DNA of 6,117 nucleotides from Planctomycetaceae bacterium (GTDB taxonomy: Bacteria > Planctomycetota > Planctomycetia > Pirellulales > UBA1268): positions 5,555 through 11,671 of the forward strand of contig DNLZ01000077.1 in assembly GCA_003488325.1 (NCBI GenBank), in the 5' to 3' direction. Shown piece after piece: positions 6,062 through 6,117 of the stretch (its first letter is position 1; each line of letters opens with the position of its first letter). The translations under genes and the position numbers were made by a program. The notes beneath the pieces are model-generated. The model saw only the letters and a program-made list of their open reading frames with translations, ran no database searches and had not been told where the DNA came from.

Positions 6062-6117
6062 TTTTTTTTTTTTTTTTTTCTTTTTTTTTTTTTTTTGTTT
6101 TTTTTTTTTAATTTTCT
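6062..6117. repeat. T-homopolymer contig end
   Basis: Runs of 18, 16 and 12 T are separated by single C and G bases, followed by AATTTTCT at the window end. Nothing coding is present. The abrupt change from a very GC-rich genome to near-pure T suggests a low-quality or chimeric contig terminus rather than native sequence. Confidence 0.9.

Overview
The window reads as one end of a contig from a very GC-rich bacterium, most likely a planctomycete. The main clue is the partial gene at the left edge. It carries a type IV prepilin-like N-terminus followed by the 'LLPAVQSAREAARRTSC' signature of DUF1559 proteins, which are expanded in Planctomycetota. All genes I can support lie on the minus strand, so transcription runs from high to low coordinates. 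Long plus-strand open frames (270-1883, 1658-2953, 3448-6012) are shadows caused by GC-rich codon use.

Layout in transcription order: (1) 6003-3475, a FAD-linked oxidase fused to an iron-sulfur reductase (glycolate / 2-hydroxyacid dehydrogenase type). Most of its FAD-binding domain is missing because the contig ends there. (2) 3412-3146, moaD. (3) 3141-2611, moaE. (4) 2614-1598, moaA. (5) 1595-444, a class V aminotransferase-fold cysteine desulfurase of the EF2568-like type. (6) a 150-base spacer. (7) 293-1, the start of a DUF1559 pilin-like protein.

Genes 2-5 form a tight unit: moaD/moaE are 4 bases apart, moaE/moaA overlap by ATGA, and moaA/desulfurase are 2 bases apart. They are clearly a molybdenum cofactor (Moco) module. 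MoaA makes the first pterin intermediate. MoaD and MoaE form molybdopterin synthase, which inserts the dithiolene sulfurs. The cysteine desulfurase is placed to supply that sulfur, or to sulfurate a finished cofactor; this last role is inference. moaC, moeB, mogA and moeA are not in the window. The oxidase stops 62 bases before moaD and may share the transcript. A strong 50-base hairpin sits in that gap and could separate or modulate the two parts.

Two small design features stand out. The C-terminal Gly-Gly codons of both MoaD and MoaA, which are functionally required in those families, also serve as the Shine-Dalgarno sequence of the next gene. In addition, two mutually exclusive hairpins overlap the moaE ribosome binding site.

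The right end (about 5880-6117) looks unlike the rest. It has a CAG/CAA polyglutamine tract, an AG dinucleotide repeat and long T homopolymers, with a eukaryote-like leader and start context. It most likely reflects a chimeric or low-quality contig end, so the N-terminal 40 or so residues of the oxidase should not be trusted.
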